This document shows, piece by piece, positions 1-6,213 of a stretch of DNA of 6,232 nucleotides. Source of the DNA: Chryseobacterium sp. UBA6632 (lineage in GTDB: Bacteria; Bacteroidota; Bacteroidia; Flavobacteriales; Weeksellaceae). The stretch is taken from contig DKLU01000082.1 of the NCBI GenBank assembly GCA_002455915.1, positions 1-6,232 of the forward strand, given 5' to 3'. Numbering within the stretch: the first letter of the stretch is position 1; the number at the start of each line of letters is the position of its first letter. The notes beneath the pieces were generated by a model. That model ran no database searches. It was not told the DNA's origin and saw only the letters and a program-made list of their open reading frames with translations. Both the position numbers and the translations under genes were made by a program.

Positions 1-612
1 ATTAAAATCTTTGAAAATATCATGAATTTCTTCATCCGGATATTTTACGGCAAAAAGATCTGAACTTCCTCTCACCTGAGATTCTCCCCAAACGACCAAT
101 CCGTTGTATAAACTTCGGCATGCACTTCCACTTCCCAATCTTGCCAGAAAAGAAGCTTTTCTAAGTGATTCTTCTTCTGAATCTATCCCTGAAAAAACTC
201 CGTCAAGCTTCATCAGACATTTTGCAATTGCTCCAAAGCCAGATGCCGAGCTCGCAATTCCTGAGCTGTGAGGAAATGTATTTTCAGTTCGGAGGATGTA
301 TTTTCCTTTCAAAATCCACGGAAGATACTGCTCAATATTTTTGAAATATTTTTCTATTTTTTCGGCAAACTTCACTTCTTCATTTCCAGCCAGAAAAGTC
401 TGAACAGAAAAAGGCTCATCCGCCAAAAACTCCATTGTAGTATTGGTTTTACAGTTATTCAAAGTATAACTGATGCTCGGGTTCGCCGGAATCTGATTGT
501 CGTATTTCCCCCAATATTTGATCAGGGCAATATTCGAAGGACACCTTTCCGAAACCGTTTGCGTATATATCGAAAATTCTTCTTTTCCTAAAAATTCTTG
601 TGTTGTTGTCAT
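1..612 (-). CDS. mvaD: Diphosphomevalonate decarboxylase, N-terminal part (cut by window edge)
   Basis: This cytosolic GHMP-family enzyme carries out the ATP-dependent decarboxylation of mevalonate 5-diphosphate to isopentenyl diphosphate, the last step of the mevalonate isoprenoid route. I translated it by hand from the ATG at 610-612; 204 residues are visible of a family usually about 320-350 long, and the frame is open to base 1. Visible signatures are SNIALIKYWGK (residues 26-36, the family hallmark), NPSISYTL (44-51), the phosphate-binding loop PHSSGIASSASGFGA (114-128) and ARLGSGSACRS (157-167). The catalytic Asp usually found in the C-terminal half lies outside the window. The gene starts 41 bp after the acyl-CoA ligase stop with no convincing terminator between, so cotranscription is likely. 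KYWGK together with the SGSACRS motif separates it from other GHMP kinases. Identity is very secure; only the C-terminus is unknown. Confidence 0.95.
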   Translation of the reverse strand, partial: MTTTQEFLGKEEFSIYTQTVSERCPSNIALIKYWGKYDNQIPANPSISYTLNNCKTNTTMEFLADEPFSVQTFLAGNEEVKFAEKIEKYFKNIEQYLPWILKGKYILRTENTFPHSSGIASSASGFGAIAKCLMKLDGVFSGIDSEEESLRKASFLARLGSGSACRSLYNGLVVWGESQVRGSSDLFAVKYPDEEIHDIFKDFN

Positions 613-653
613 AGTTTAATTTAAAAATGATAAAATTTTATTAAGCTAAATTT

Positions 654-2420
654 TTAATACATTTTCTCAATAATATCTGAATATTTTTTAAGAACCACAT
701 TTCTTTTCACCTTCAAAGTCGGAGTTATTTCTCCGGTATTGATGTCAAATTCCGCGGGCATCAACGTAAATTTCTTTACCTTTTCATAATCTGCCAGATG
801 AGATTGCAATTCTTTTATTTTCTCTTTATAAAGATCGATAATTTCTTTCTTTGTAACAATTTCTTCCCAGTTGGTAAACGGAATATTATTTTTCTTCAAA
901 TATTCTTTTAAAAACTCAAAGTTAGGAACAATTAAGGCAGAAACAAACTGTCTTCCCTCCGCAATAAGAACAATCTGCTGAATAAAATTATTATTCGTTA
1001 AAAGGTTTTCAATCTGTTGCGGAGCAATGTATTTTCCGTTAGAAGTTTTCATAAGATCTTTGATTCTGTCGGTAATAATTAAATTTCCTTTGTCATCAAA
1101 TTTTCCTGCATCACCCGTTTTAAACCAGCCATCTTCAGTGAAAACTTTCTGTGTTTCCTCAGGTTTGTTGTAATACCCTTTCATGATCCCATTTCCTCTC
1201 GCCTGGATTTCATCATTTTCACCGATACGCATTTCTACGCCCGGCAAAGGCTTTCCGCTTGTTCCATGTTCAAAATGAGTTAACGGAAAAAGGGTTAAAG
1301 TTGCTGTTGTTTCCGTTAAACCATATCCAACGGTAATATGAATTCCCATCGATTCGAAAAACTGGGTAACTTCAGGAGATAAAGACGCACCGCCACATGG
1401 CAAAAACCATAATCTACCACCCATTTTTCCTTTAATTTTACTAAAAACCAGCATATCGGCAATTCCTTCTTTCAGTTTTAAACCAATTGGAGCCGTTTGC
1501 TCATTTCTTCTGAATTCGGCCGTTTGTTTTCCAACTTCCACAGCCCAGTTGAAGATCTTTTTCTTTAATGATGATCCTTCTTCTGCCTTTTCCAAAACAC
1601 CTGCATATACTTTTTGGAAAAATCTCGGAACCGCACACATCATGGTTGGTTTTACTTCCTCAAGCGTTTTTGCAATATCTTTCGGATCTTCAAGGAAATA
1701 CACTCGGGCGCCACCGTACATACAAAGTAAGCTCCAGCTTCTTTCGAAAACGTGGGTTAGCGGTAAAAATGCCAGTGAAAGCTCTTCTTCAAAATTTTTA
1801 AACTTAAAAAATTCAAAATGAGCATCAAATGCTTTGATAAAATTTCCGTGCGTTAACATTACCCCTTTAGGAGTTCCTGTAGTTCCGGAAGTATAAATAA
1901 GGGTTGCTACATCATCGAATTCCTTTTTCTGAATTTCAAACTTTGGAGATGATTTCGCAATAAAATCTTCAAGATAAAAACTGCTGAATTCTTTTTTAAT
2001 CCAGACCGCTTTTTTAGAAATGATGATCGTTTCCAAGCTGCTTTCTTTCTGGAAAAGATCAAGACACGCATCATATTGTGCCTGATTTCCTACCATGATC
2101 ATCTTAGCCTGAGAGTCAGTAATAATATGCTCTGCTTGCTCTGCATTATTGGTGGAATAAATAGGTACGGTAATGGCGCCTACAGACATAATCGCCAAAT
2201 CGAAAATCATCCACTCTCCGGAATTATCTGCATAAATCGCTACTTTATCATTTTCTCCAATTCCGGCAGTTTTTAGTGCATTGGCAGTTTTATATACCAC
2301 TTCACTGAATTTTTTCCAGCTCAGTTCCTTCCATCCTCCTTCTTTCTTTTTAAAGCCAATGGCAGCTTTTATAGGATGTTTTTCTACATTCTTTATGATA
2401 ATCGCCTCTGCAAGATTCAT
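654..2420 (-). CDS. Long-chain acyl-CoA synthetase (AMP-forming, FadD15/FAA type)
   Basis: The 588-residue product belongs to the ANL adenylating family. It should activate long-chain fatty acids with ATP and CoA via an acyl-AMP, feeding lipid synthesis or degradation, probably peripherally at the inner membrane. Visible motifs are the ATP-binding loop YTSGTTGTPKG (residues 176-186), the long-chain type segment FLPLTHVFER (218-227), the adenine/Mg motif YGLTETT (366-372), TGD with Asp437, the hinge DRIKD (451-455) followed by the LACS-typical NGKYIAPQQIEN (461-472), and the C-terminal TPTLKVKR (566-573), whose lysines are candidates for the adenylation lysine. Length and motif order match full-length bacterial FadD15-like enzymes; no signal peptide or membrane helix is evident. 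The start ATG overlaps the stop of the upstream epimerase gene (ATGA), which indicates translational coupling. Chain-length preference cannot be read from the sequence. Confidence 0.93.
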   Translation of the reverse strand: MNLAEAIIIKNVEKHPIKAAIGFKKKEGGWKELSWKKFSEVVYKTANALKTAGIGENDKVAIYADNSGEWMIFDLAIMSVGAITVPIYSTNNAEQAEHIITDSQAKMIMVGNQAQYDACLDLFQKESSLETIIISKKAVWIKKEFSSFYLEDFIAKSSPKFEIQKKEFDDVATLIYTSGTTGTPKGVMLTHGNFIKAFDAHFEFFKFKNFEEELSLAFLPLTHVFERSWSLLCMYGGARVYFLEDPKDIAKTLEEVKPTMMCAVPRFFQKVYAGVLEKAEEGSSLKKKIFNWAVEVGKQTAEFRRNEQTAPIGLKLKEGIADMLVFSKIKGKMGGRLWFLPCGGASLSPEVTQFFESMGIHITVGYGLTETTATLTLFPLTHFEHGTSGKPLPGVEMRIGENDEIQARGNGIMKGYYNKPEETQKVFTEDGWFKTGDAGKFDDKGNLIITDRIKDLMKTSNGKYIAPQQIENLLTNNNFIQQIVLIAEGRQFVSALIVPNFEFLKEYLKKNNIPFTNWEEIVTKKEIIDLYKEKIKELQSHLADYEKVKKFTLMPAEFDINTGEITPTLKVKRNVVLKKYSDIIEKMY

Positions 2421-3430
2421 TTCTTAAGCTTTTTGTCGTTTATATAATTTTTAAGATGAAAATCTACCGATTCTTCTAAGGGAATGAACTGGTAATTTAA
2501 TCGATCTTTCACTTTTTGGTTGGAAACAATATTCAATGAAGAAATTGCTTTCACATTGGTTCTTGTTGCCATTCTTAATACAGGAATCAGCCATCCGAAA
2601 AGCGTATTGGCCCAAACTCCAACATTCAGCTGAAAATCGGAAAGTATTTTTGCTTCTTTTAAACCTAAAGCTTTTCTGATTTGTTTTCCCAGATCAGCAT
2701 ATTTTTTATTTTCAGAAATAATTATGAAACGTTCTGCAAACATATTTTTCTCCATCAGTTCAATACAGATCTTCGCTACGTCTCTTACATCGGCATAGCT
2801 TGTGCCGCCGGAAAATGTAAAACTATTCTTTTCAAAAGTCGGGAAAATATCTCCGCTGCTGTTGCCCCAGTTTCCGCTTCCGACAATCATTCCCGGATTT
2901 ACGATAACGGTATTCAGTCCTTCGGCAGAAGCTCTCCATACCTCCATTTCTGAAAGATGCTTGGAAAGTGCATAAGCAGAATGCTCATCTTTGGGATTGA
3001 AATCTGAACTTTCGTCTAATTCTCCTTTTTCATTAAAAAGATCAAGCACCGCAATCGAACTTACGTGAAGAAATTTTTTAACTTCAGAACCTTCGCAGGC
3101 AAATAGTAAATTTTCAGTTCCTTTGATATTGGTATGATAAATTTCTTTATCATCTTTCGGGTTAAATCCTACTTTTGCTGCGCAATGGTAGACCTCATCC
3201 ACACCCTTTAAGGCATCCTGAAGGGCGTGAATATCATCAAAATCAACATCAATCCACTCAATTTTATTAAAAAATTCATCCGGATTTTCAGTATAAAACT
3301 GATAAGAATGCTTCACATCATCCAGATTACTTGTCGGGCGCTTCGAGGCACGCACACTTTGCCCTCTCTTCAGAAGTTCCAGAGCGACGACCCTACCCAA
3401 AATTCCAGTGGCACCTGTTACAAAAACCAT
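2417..3430 (-). CDS. NAD(P)-dependent epimerase/dehydratase-type oxidoreductase (extended SDR)
   Basis: The 337-residue product is an extended short-chain dehydrogenase/reductase. The nucleotide-binding GATGILG lies at residues 6-12, immediately after the first beta strand, which supports the chosen ATG. HVSS (122-125) supplies the active-site Ser, and the catalytic YxxxK is Y153-ALS-K157. The segment NPGMIVGSG (178-186) and the later ADVRDVAK are typical of the 3-beta-hydroxysteroid dehydrogenase/dihydroflavonol reductase branch. The C-terminal half, which sets substrate specificity, gives no recognisable substrate. A stop/start overlap (ATGA) couples it to the long-chain acyl-CoA synthetase, so an acyl or other lipid substrate is conceivable, but this is inference from context only. 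The gene is first in its probable operon, with a candidate promoter close upstream. Family assignment is secure; the substrate is unknown. Confidence 0.9.
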   Translation of the reverse strand: MVFVTGATGILGRVVALELLKRGQSVRASKRPTSNLDDVKHSYQFYTENPDEFFNKIEWIDVDFDDIHALQDALKGVDEVYHCAAKVGFNPKDDKEIYHTNIKGTENLLFACEGSEVKKFLHVSSIAVLDLFNEKGELDESSDFNPKDEHSAYALSKHLSEMEVWRASAEGLNTVIVNPGMIVGSGNWGNSSGDIFPTFEKNSFTFSGGTSYADVRDVAKICIELMEKNMFAERFIIISENKKYADLGKQIRKALGLKEAKILSDFQLNVGVWANTLFGWLIPVLRMATRTNVKAISSLNIVSNQKVKDRLNYQFIPLEESVDFHLKNYINDKKLKK

Positions 3431-3455
3431 TCATTATTTTTACTTGGTTGTGGAC

Positions 3456-3487
3456 TAAATTTATGACAATATTTCCTAATCGGCAAT
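3456..3487 (-). promoter_or_regulatory. Candidate Bacteroidota sigma-ABfr-type promoter for the epimerase operon
   Basis: Read on the minus strand, ATTG (3484-3487) is followed after 20 bp by TAAATTTA (3456-3463). The known Bacteroidota consensus is TTTG at -33, about 19-21 bp, then TAnnTTTG at -7. The match is imperfect: the first base of the -33 box and the last base of the -7 box differ. Position favours it, since transcription would start near 3449, leaving a leader of about 20 nt before the epimerase ATG at 3430. AT-rich DNA yields such matches by chance, so this is a moderate call. Confidence 0.4.
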
Positions 3488-3624
3488 TCGAAAAAACAGC
3501 CGAAATAGGCAACTGCAAATTTGCGATTTTTAAAGGAGATTTTAAGACGAAATATGGACAAAAGTCGTAAAATTTTAAATTCAAGAAGCTTTTGGATACC
3601 TCTACTTCTTTGTACAAAACAGAA

Positions 3625-3644
3625 AAACGGACTAAAGCCCGTTT
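3625..3644 (-). terminator. Rho-independent terminator of the graspetide cluster
   Basis: On the minus strand the arms AAACGGGC (3644-3637) and GTCCGTTT (3632-3625) form an 8-bp stem with a TTTA loop and one G-U pair. The stem runs into TTTTT, then a further T-rich stretch down to about 3611. It lies 23 nt after the stop of the second ligase. The single non-Watson-Crick position is a tolerated G-U in minus-strand RNA but an A-C mismatch in plus-strand RNA, so the hairpin fits termination of the minus-strand cluster best. Confidence 0.72.
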
Positions 3645-3667
3645 CTATTGATAAAAATTATTATTGT

Positions 3668-4684
3668 TTAGATTTTTGTTTCCATTAAAACGGCATTGTC
3701 TCGCCTTGGGGCTTTGTCACATAAAACATCGGCAATACTTTTAGAAATCTGGTTTCCTTCGGTAAGATTATCCAGCCAGAAAAACTCACCGGCTGCGTTG
3801 ATTTCGATAAAATAATATTCATCCTCCGGCGAAACGATGATATCCAGCGCGCCGTAATCAACATGGTATACATCCAATAACTCCAACACTTTGTCTTCAA
3901 TATCTTTCGGAAGCTCGGTCTGTATCCATTTATCGATTAAATTCACGCCGTCTTTTCGCCAGTCGATTTTAGCATCTTCAGACTGTTGGGAATCAATTTC
4001 AAAAGCATAGACATCACGACCGACAACCGTTACACGAAGTTCTTTTTTCTTTTCAATCATCTTCTGAAACTGCATCGGACAATACAAAAGCGAATCTAAT
4101 TCTTCTAACTTATCTTCAGAAACCACATTGGTAAACACCACATTTTCAACACCATCTTCATATATCGCGAAACCAGTTTGCATTTTGGCGATTACATTTT
4201 TATGTTTTAAAATAAATTCTTTGGCTTCATCCGCGTTATTTGTAAGGCATGATTCCGGAATTTTCAATCCAATTTTGTCAGCAATTTTCAGTTGCTCTTC
4301 TTTACTGTCGAGCCTTCTGTAAACACTTGGTTTCCCCAGCGAATAAGCATCAACCGATTCTATAAACCCGAAAAGTGTATTACGGATTTCGCCCATCGCA
4401 GCACCAAAAAATTTAGGATCTAATTCTTCGCGCAAACCTTCGCCAATATTATACGCTCTTCTGTACCAAATAGCTGCAATATCGTCCAAACGATATTTTG
4501 CTTCAGGTGTTTCTAAGATCGTATTCCATTTTCCATCCTGAAATGAAGTGGTTAATTTATTTTTTAAAGGATATAAATCTACATCAAAACGGATCACTTC
4601 ACATCCGTTTTTTTCAATACATTCCGTTACTTTTTCGATTGAAAAATTATCTTTTGTATGCGTTATAATTAAGATTTTGTTCAT
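3668..4684 (-). CDS. mdnC: Graspetide (microviridin-type) ATP-grasp ligase, MvdD/MdnC family, ester-forming
   Basis: The 338-residue cytosolic enzyme is expected to form omega-ester bonds between Thr/Ser hydroxyls and Asp/Glu side chains of the precursor core, through an acyl-phosphate made from ATP. It shows the MdnC/MvdD pattern from end to end: N-terminal ILIITHTKDN, WYRR (73-76), an ATP-binding lysine in IAKMQT (165-170), YCPMQFQ (201-207), ELRVTVVG (215-222), DSQQ (231-234) and DWR (241-243). The Mg-binding residues are Asp281, Glu294 and Asn296 within FIEINAAGEFFWL. The WYRR and GEFFWL segments resemble cyanobacterial MdnC much more than MdnB. The ATG overlaps the preceding ligase gene by 38 nt, and the protein begins right at its first beta strand, so a later start is unlikely. 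The related CdnC of Chryseobacterium is known to install both single and bicyclic esters, which suits the multi-module precursors here. The symbol is by family; cdnC would be the Chryseobacterium name. Confidence 0.92.
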   Translation of the reverse strand: MNKILIITHTKDNFSIEKVTECIEKNGCEVIRFDVDLYPLKNKLTTSFQDGKWNTILETPEAKYRLDDIAAIWYRRAYNIGEGLREELDPKFFGAAMGEIRNTLFGFIESVDAYSLGKPSVYRRLDSKEEQLKIADKIGLKIPESCLTNNADEAKEFILKHKNVIAKMQTGFAIYEDGVENVVFTNVVSEDKLEELDSLLYCPMQFQKMIEKKKELRVTVVGRDVYAFEIDSQQSEDAKIDWRKDGVNLIDKWIQTELPKDIEDKVLELLDVYHVDYGALDIIVSPEDEYYFIEINAAGEFFWLDNLTEGNQISKSIADVLCDKAPRRDNAVLMETKI

Positions 4685-5633
4685 TAGTATGTATTCTTTT
4701 TATAAGATTGTCTGCAATTCTCTGTGCAATGGGAAAATTTAATTCTTTCTGGAGCATTCCCCACTCTCCCTGAGGATTTACCTCTAAAAAATAGTATTTT
4801 CCGTCTCTGCCTTTAATCATGTCTATGGCTCCGAGGTAAAGATCCATTTCTTTCATCATGGCGGTTAAACTGGCTTTAATATATTCAGGCAAATCATATT
4901 CTGACCAAAAAAAATTTCCCTGAGCAATTCGCCAGTCAGGATTTTCGCTGTTATTAATTTTTCCTGTAAAAAATTCACCATCGATATAAACGATTCTCAG
5001 TTCATATTCTTTATCTATATAAGGCTGAAAAATCATTGGGCAATACGCGATATCAGCAATAAATTCCAAATTATTTTCATCGATCACTGTCGTTGAAAGA
5101 AAATTTTCTCCGTTCATCGACTTGGTGATTACGCCATGAAGTTTTGCCACTGCTTTTCCGTTACAATGTTGATGGAAAAATGTTGTGATTTGCTCTTTAT
5201 CATTAGAAAAAAGCGTTTTAGGTATTATTAAATTATGCTTTTTGGCAATTTTCAGCTGAAGCATTTTATTGCGGTCTATTTTTTTTTCACTTTCAAAAGG
5301 ATTGATCCACGGAATATGCTCTAATGTGCTCATCAAATTTTCACGAAGGGCAGCATATTCTTTAAGAAAAATTCTTTCATAATTTTCATCCAATTCCTCC
5401 GGAATATTAATTCGCCAAGATTTTCTGTGCCAAACTGCCTTTATATCGTTTGAGTGAATTTTGTTCCCTGATTCATCTGTTAATTCAAAAGAATTTTCAT
5501 TCACATTAATTTTCTGAAGATGATTCAGATGATCTGAGTTGAGTCTGAAATACGGAATATTTTTCTCTTTTAGATAATCAAAAAAGAGATCTACATTATA
5601 AAAATCCTGTGAGTGGGTGATGCAAAGAATCAT
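4647..5633 (-). CDS. mdnB: Graspetide (microviridin-type) ATP-grasp ligase, MvdC/MdnB family
   Basis: The 328-residue product is a second ATP-grasp peptide ligase, paralogous to the gene after it. By family analogy it should close the omega-amide between the core Lys and an acidic side chain once the esters are in place. Visible features are the N-terminal strand ILCITHSQD, WHRKSW (68-73), AVAKLHG (161-167, candidate ATP-binding Lys164), YCPMIFQPYI (197-206), ELRIVYIDGE (211-220) and the Mg-binding set Asp271, Glu284, Asn286 in FLEVNPQGEWGML. The ending GEWGML, against GEFFWL in the neighbour, is why I place it in the MvdC/MdnB branch. The amide-versus-ester role is inferred from branch membership, since no residue alone proves it. 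The gene starts 19 nt beyond the base of an intercistronic hairpin, has no Shine-Dalgarno sequence, and overlaps the next ligase by 38 nt, so the two are surely cotranscribed. Confidence 0.88.
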   Translation of the reverse strand: MILCITHSQDFYNVDLFFDYLKEKNIPYFRLNSDHLNHLQKINVNENSFELTDESGNKIHSNDIKAVWHRKSWRINIPEELDENYERIFLKEYAALRENLMSTLEHIPWINPFESEKKIDRNKMLQLKIAKKHNLIIPKTLFSNDKEQITTFFHQHCNGKAVAKLHGVITKSMNGENFLSTTVIDENNLEFIADIAYCPMIFQPYIDKEYELRIVYIDGEFFTGKINNSENPDWRIAQGNFFWSEYDLPEYIKASLTAMMKEMDLYLGAIDMIKGRDGKYYFLEVNPQGEWGMLQKELNFPIAQRIADNLIKRIHTNEQNLNYNAYKR

Positions 5634-5652
5634 TGAGGTAAGTTTTATTAAA

Positions 5653-5682
5653 AAAGGAAACTTAACTTTTTAAGTTTCCTTT
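5653..5682 (-). terminator. Perfect hairpin with U-rich tail between precursor and ligase genes (probable attenuator)
   Basis: The arms AAAGGAAACTTAA and TTAAGTTTCCTTT form a perfect 13-bp stem with a 4-nt loop. On the minus strand the 3' arm runs into TTAATAAAAC, which gives a run of five U's across the stem base and beyond. It begins 44 nt after the stop of the 74-aa precursor and ends 19 nt before the ligase ATG. A terminator inside a biosynthetic unit usually acts as a partial stop, leaving abundant precursor mRNA and less enzyme mRNA, and it would also protect the 3' end of the precursor transcript. If it terminated fully, the ligases would need their own promoter, and there is little room for one. 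Confidence 0.7.
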
Positions 5683-5726
5683 CATTTTAATATAGTTGTA
5701 AGTACGATTTTAAACTATAAAGATAA

Positions 5727-5951
5727 TTAGTCAAGATATTGCACATCATCATCACCGTCTGACGGATACTTCTGAGTATGAGCTAGATCTTTTTCAGGCA
5801 ATGTTGCCGTATCATTAAATTTGTTAGTCATTACAGAATCTCTTTCAGGAATTGTAATATCTGTACCTCCTTTTACTGTTTCAGGATCTTTCAATTGCTT
5901 TTCTAAAAATTTAGCAAAAAAAGGCTGTTTTTTTGAATTCTTATTATTCAT
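5727..5951 (-). CDS. Multi-module graspetide precursor peptide A (microviridin-like, 74 aa)
   Basis: This is a ribosomal peptide precursor whose leader recruits the ATP-grasp ligases and whose C-terminal part is cross-linked. The leader signature PFFAKFLEKQ (residues 10-19) is almost identical to that of microviridin precursors and is the known ligase-binding helix. A GG pair (28-29) follows. Then come three candidate single-ring modules, TIPERD (33-38), TNKFND (42-47) and TLPEKD (50-55), and the classical core TQKYPSDGDDD (59-69), followed by the tail VQYLD. Predicted core bonds by microviridin rules are Thr59-Asp65 and Ser64-Asp67 esters and a Lys61-Asp68 amide. Asp replaces the usual Glu at both C-terminal acceptor positions, which would shrink those rings by one carbon. 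The residue after the core Thr, the known specificity position in microviridins, is Gln. The start context ATATTATG is shared with the upstream paralogue. Confidence 0.93.
   Translation of the reverse strand: MNNKNSKKQPFFAKFLEKQLKDPETVKGGTDITIPERDSVMTNKFNDTATLPEKDLAHTQKYPSDGDDDVQYLD
5745..5855 (-). repeat. Core modules of precursor A (three T-x4-D units plus TxKYPSD core)
   Basis: This covers residues 33-69 of the 74-aa precursor. The module threonines sit at 33, 42, 50 and 59, so the spacing is 9, 8, 9 rather than uniform. Units one and three fit TxPxxD; unit two (TNKFND) lacks the proline but keeps Thr and Asp five residues apart. Each unit could carry one Thr-to-Asp ester. The reading is from sequence; ring formation is inferred. 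Confidence 0.7.
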
Positions 5952-5994
5952 AATATTTTATTTTGATTGATTTTAGTTTAGATTTTGATAGTTT

Positions 5995-6213
5995 TTATAC
6001 CAAAATTGTATCTTCATCGCTATCTGAAGGATACTTCAATGTTACATGATCGCCACCAGGACGTGTAACTGTATCCATTACAGGAGCCGTGCTGGCATCA
6101 ATTAACGGAGCAGTAGTGATGGAAGTTGTACCTCCCTGAATAGCTTCTGGATCCTGAATTTGCTTTTCAAGAAATGAAGCGAAAAACGGCTTTTTTGAGT
6201 TTTTCTTTTTCAT
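5995..6213 (-). CDS. Multi-module graspetide precursor peptide B (microviridin-like, 72 aa)
   Basis: This is a paralogue of the next gene and the first precursor visible in the cluster. The lysine-rich N-terminus is followed by the leader signature PFFASFLEKQ (residues 9-18), DPEAIQGG (21-28), three modules TAPLID (34-39), TAPVMD (42-47) and TRPGGD (50-55), and the core TLKYPSDSDED (58-68), ending TILV. The core fits the microviridin pattern exactly: Thr58-Asp64 and Ser63-Asp66 esters and a Lys60-Glu67 amide. Leu follows the core Thr, the position that sets protease specificity in microviridins, while the third module has Arg there. The leaders of the two precursors are nearly identical while the modules differ, as expected after duplication with diversification of the product part. 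The gap to the next precursor is 43 nt with no hairpin. Only 19 bp lie upstream in the window, so the promoter and any further precursors are unseen. Confidence 0.93.
   Translation of the reverse strand: MKKKNSKKPFFASFLEKQIQDPEAIQGGTTSITTAPLIDASTAPVMDTVTRPGGDHVTLKYPSDSDEDTILV
6010..6114 (-). repeat. Eight-residue (24-nt) repeat modules of precursor B
   Basis: This covers residues 34-68. Threonines at 34, 42, 50 and 58 are exactly eight residues apart, and the first three units read T-x-P-x-x-D-x-x. The last unit is the KYPSD core. At DNA level the first two units are still alike (GCTCC and a GAT in register 24 nt apart), while the third has drifted. The periodicity is seen directly; origin by tandem duplication is inferred. 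Confidence 0.75.

Larger units (their letters stand above)
3431..3667. other. Intergenic spacer between graspetide cluster and lipid/isoprenoid genes
   Basis: This 237-bp AT-rich stretch separates the end of the second ATP-grasp ligase from the epimerase start. It holds the hairpin terminator of the upstream unit (3625-3644) and a candidate promoter for the downstream unit (3456-3487). A short perfect palindrome gcaaatttgc sits at 3515-3524, with no evident function. A 74-codon minus-strand open frame (3393-3617) crosses it, but it overlaps the epimerase start and resembles nothing I recognise, so I do not call it a gene. Confidence 0.6.

Noticed and set aside
268..591. 107-codon plus-strand open frame
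   Set aside because: It lies entirely opposite mvaD, whose minus-strand frame has clear family motifs over the same bases; this is an antisense shadow.
630..641. 12-bp palindrome ATAAAATTTTAT between the synthetase and mvaD genes, considered as a terminator
   Set aside because: It is pure A/T with no loop and would be very weak; such palindromes are expected by chance in this spacer.
654..3430. Idea that the reductase and acyl-CoA synthetase are OleD and OleC of long-chain olefin synthesis
   Set aside because: The synthetase has the LACS/FadD15 motif set rather than an OleC-like pattern, and no OleA or OleB gene is present in the window.
3515..3524. Palindrome gcaaatttgc as a possible operator
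   Set aside because: It is a single 10-bp site in AT-rich DNA, has no second copy in the window, and lies upstream of the candidate promoter, so there is nothing to tie it to a regulator.
3393..3617. 74-codon minus-strand open frame in the spacer before the epimerase gene
   Set aside because: It overlaps the epimerase start in another frame, covers the candidate promoter and palindrome, has a composition typical of translated AT-rich spacer, and shows no recognisable motif.
3685..3900. 71-codon minus-strand open frame inside the second ligase gene
   Set aside because: It is in another frame of a gene with strong ATP-grasp motifs throughout; its translation is not protein-like.
5691..5719. 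Inverted repeat tatagtt / aactata just after the precursor A stop
   Set aside because: It has only 7 bp, mostly A-T, with a 15-nt loop; the adjacent 13-bp hairpin explains the region better.
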